Below, one piece after another: positions 63,699 to 64,000 of a stretch of DNA of 64,000 nucleotides. The DNA lies in NCBI RefSeq assembly GCF_000785435.2, contig NZ_JTDB02000002.1, positions 1,096,284-1,160,283 of the forward strand. Direction: 5' to 3'. The translations under genes and the position numbers were made by a program. Each line of letters opens with the position of its first letter. Position 1 is the first letter of the stretch. This DNA comes from Paraburkholderia sacchari (lineage in GTDB: Bacteria > Pseudomonadota > Gammaproteobacteria > Burkholderiales > Burkholderiaceae). The notes under the pieces are model-generated. The model was not told the origin of the DNA and did not search any database. It saw only the letters and a program-made list of their open reading frames with translations.

Positions 63699-64000
63699 GC
63701 GGGCTTGTCGTTCTGATCGGCGTTCGGCGCAGGCTGGTCGGGCGTGGCTGCGCCCCCGGTCTTGTTGTCGGCCGTGCCCGTGTCGGCGGCAATGCCGAGG
63801 CGCCGGCGGCGGGCCTCGGCGGCGTCGATTTGCGCCTGCACGTCGGCGCTCACGTGCTCGGTGTTGCGTGGGCCGGCGCCGCGTTCGGCGAGTTCCTGCT
63901 TCTTGCGCCGCGCGCGTTCGAGCGCTGCCTGAATGATGGCTTTTTTCCTGGCTTCGGCGTCGTCGGTAGCTGCGGGCGAGGCTGCAGCCGGCGAGGCCGA
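63695..64000 (-). CDS. rsxB: RsxB/RnfB electron-transport subunit, C-terminal part (cut by window edge)
   Basis: The last 101 residues of a longer protein: a low-complexity Ala/Ser/Pro start, then RKKAIIQAALERARRKKQEL, GAGPRNTEHVSADVQAQID and AAEARRRRLGI, and a Pro/Asp/Asn-rich tail ending NDKPA. This matches the extended C-terminus of betaproteobacterial RsxB, a ferredoxin-type subunit. The iron-sulfur part lies beyond the right edge, so the call rests on this tail and on synteny with nth. Confidence 0.75.
   Translation of the reverse strand, partial: SASPAAASPAATDDAEARKKAIIQAALERARRKKQELAERGAGPRNTEHVSADVQAQIDAAEARRRRLGIAADTGTADNKTGGAATPDQPAPNADQNDKPA

Overview
This 64 kb window is an ordinary chromosomal stretch of a high-GC betaproteobacterium of the Burkholderia/Paraburkholderia/Caballeronia group. 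The evidence is the family-typical porin, HisJQMP proteins that align well with the enteric system, the RsxB tail directly upstream of endonuclease III, DUF1841 beside paired cytochromes c, and topoisomerase IV genes. Coding density is high. I see no prophage, insertion sequence, rRNA or CRISPR array. One tRNA gene (Arg, anticodon CCT) is present.

Layout. 1-4.3 kb: the start of a porin gene and a four-gene histidine-type ABC importer (hisJ-hisQ-hisM-hisP, minus strand). 4.5-7.5 kb: a Spy/CpxP-like periplasmic protein divergent from an OmpR/EnvZ-type two-component pair, with CpxR-like direct repeats between them. 7.5-14.5 kb: a small Cas2/SinR-like protein, a Cache-GGDEF diguanylate cyclase, a NitT/TauT-type ABC permease and ATPase without a binding protein, and two tandem paralogous lipoproteins. 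14.7-21.3 kb: two related sigma-54 activators around a small membrane protein, two tiny proline/glycine-rich genes, trehalose-6-phosphate synthase and a glycine-zipper protein. 21.5-27.5 kb: a DHA2 exporter, a PEBP-family protein, a Dcm methylase with its Vsr repair nuclease, two small unknowns, tRNA-Arg, rubredoxin and a DUF4399 protein. 27.6-35.4 kb: Uup, an MntA-HepT toxin-antitoxin pair, parE-parC and a CopD-like membrane protein.

35.6-40.4 kb holds a compact catabolic unit: a LysR regulator divergent from an MFS importer, an M20 carbamoylase-type amidohydrolase and an acetylpolyamine-type deacetylase. 40.5-47.6 kb: a GGDEF-EAL protein, PhzF, RidA, and a class I aminotransferase divergent from a MocR regulator. 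47.8-56.3 kb: HtpG, UbiC, a DNA deoxyinosine glycosylase, a spermidine-synthase-like protein, a DUF3311/SSS symporter pair, a FUSC membrane protein and a VOC protein. 56.6-64 kb: transaldolase, BenE, the VWA/MoxR pair, two cytochromes c, DUF1841, endonuclease III and the end of rsxB.

The most interesting structure is not a gene. First, at least seven genes have their stop codon inside a short direct repeat (mostly 10-11 bp, 2-4 units) that runs into the 3' flank. Because 10 and 11 are not multiples of 3, the copied stop triplets fall in other reading frames, and several units differ everywhere except at the stop triplet. Second, the leaders of hisJ and of a cytochrome c gene share a structured element (a GGACCGGAGTAAG core plus a hairpin) whose two stems differ by compensatory changes, which suggests a dispersed RNA element. 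Other points of note are a possible switch of alternative hairpins after hisP, an HTH-fused Dcm, and several operator-like dyads.
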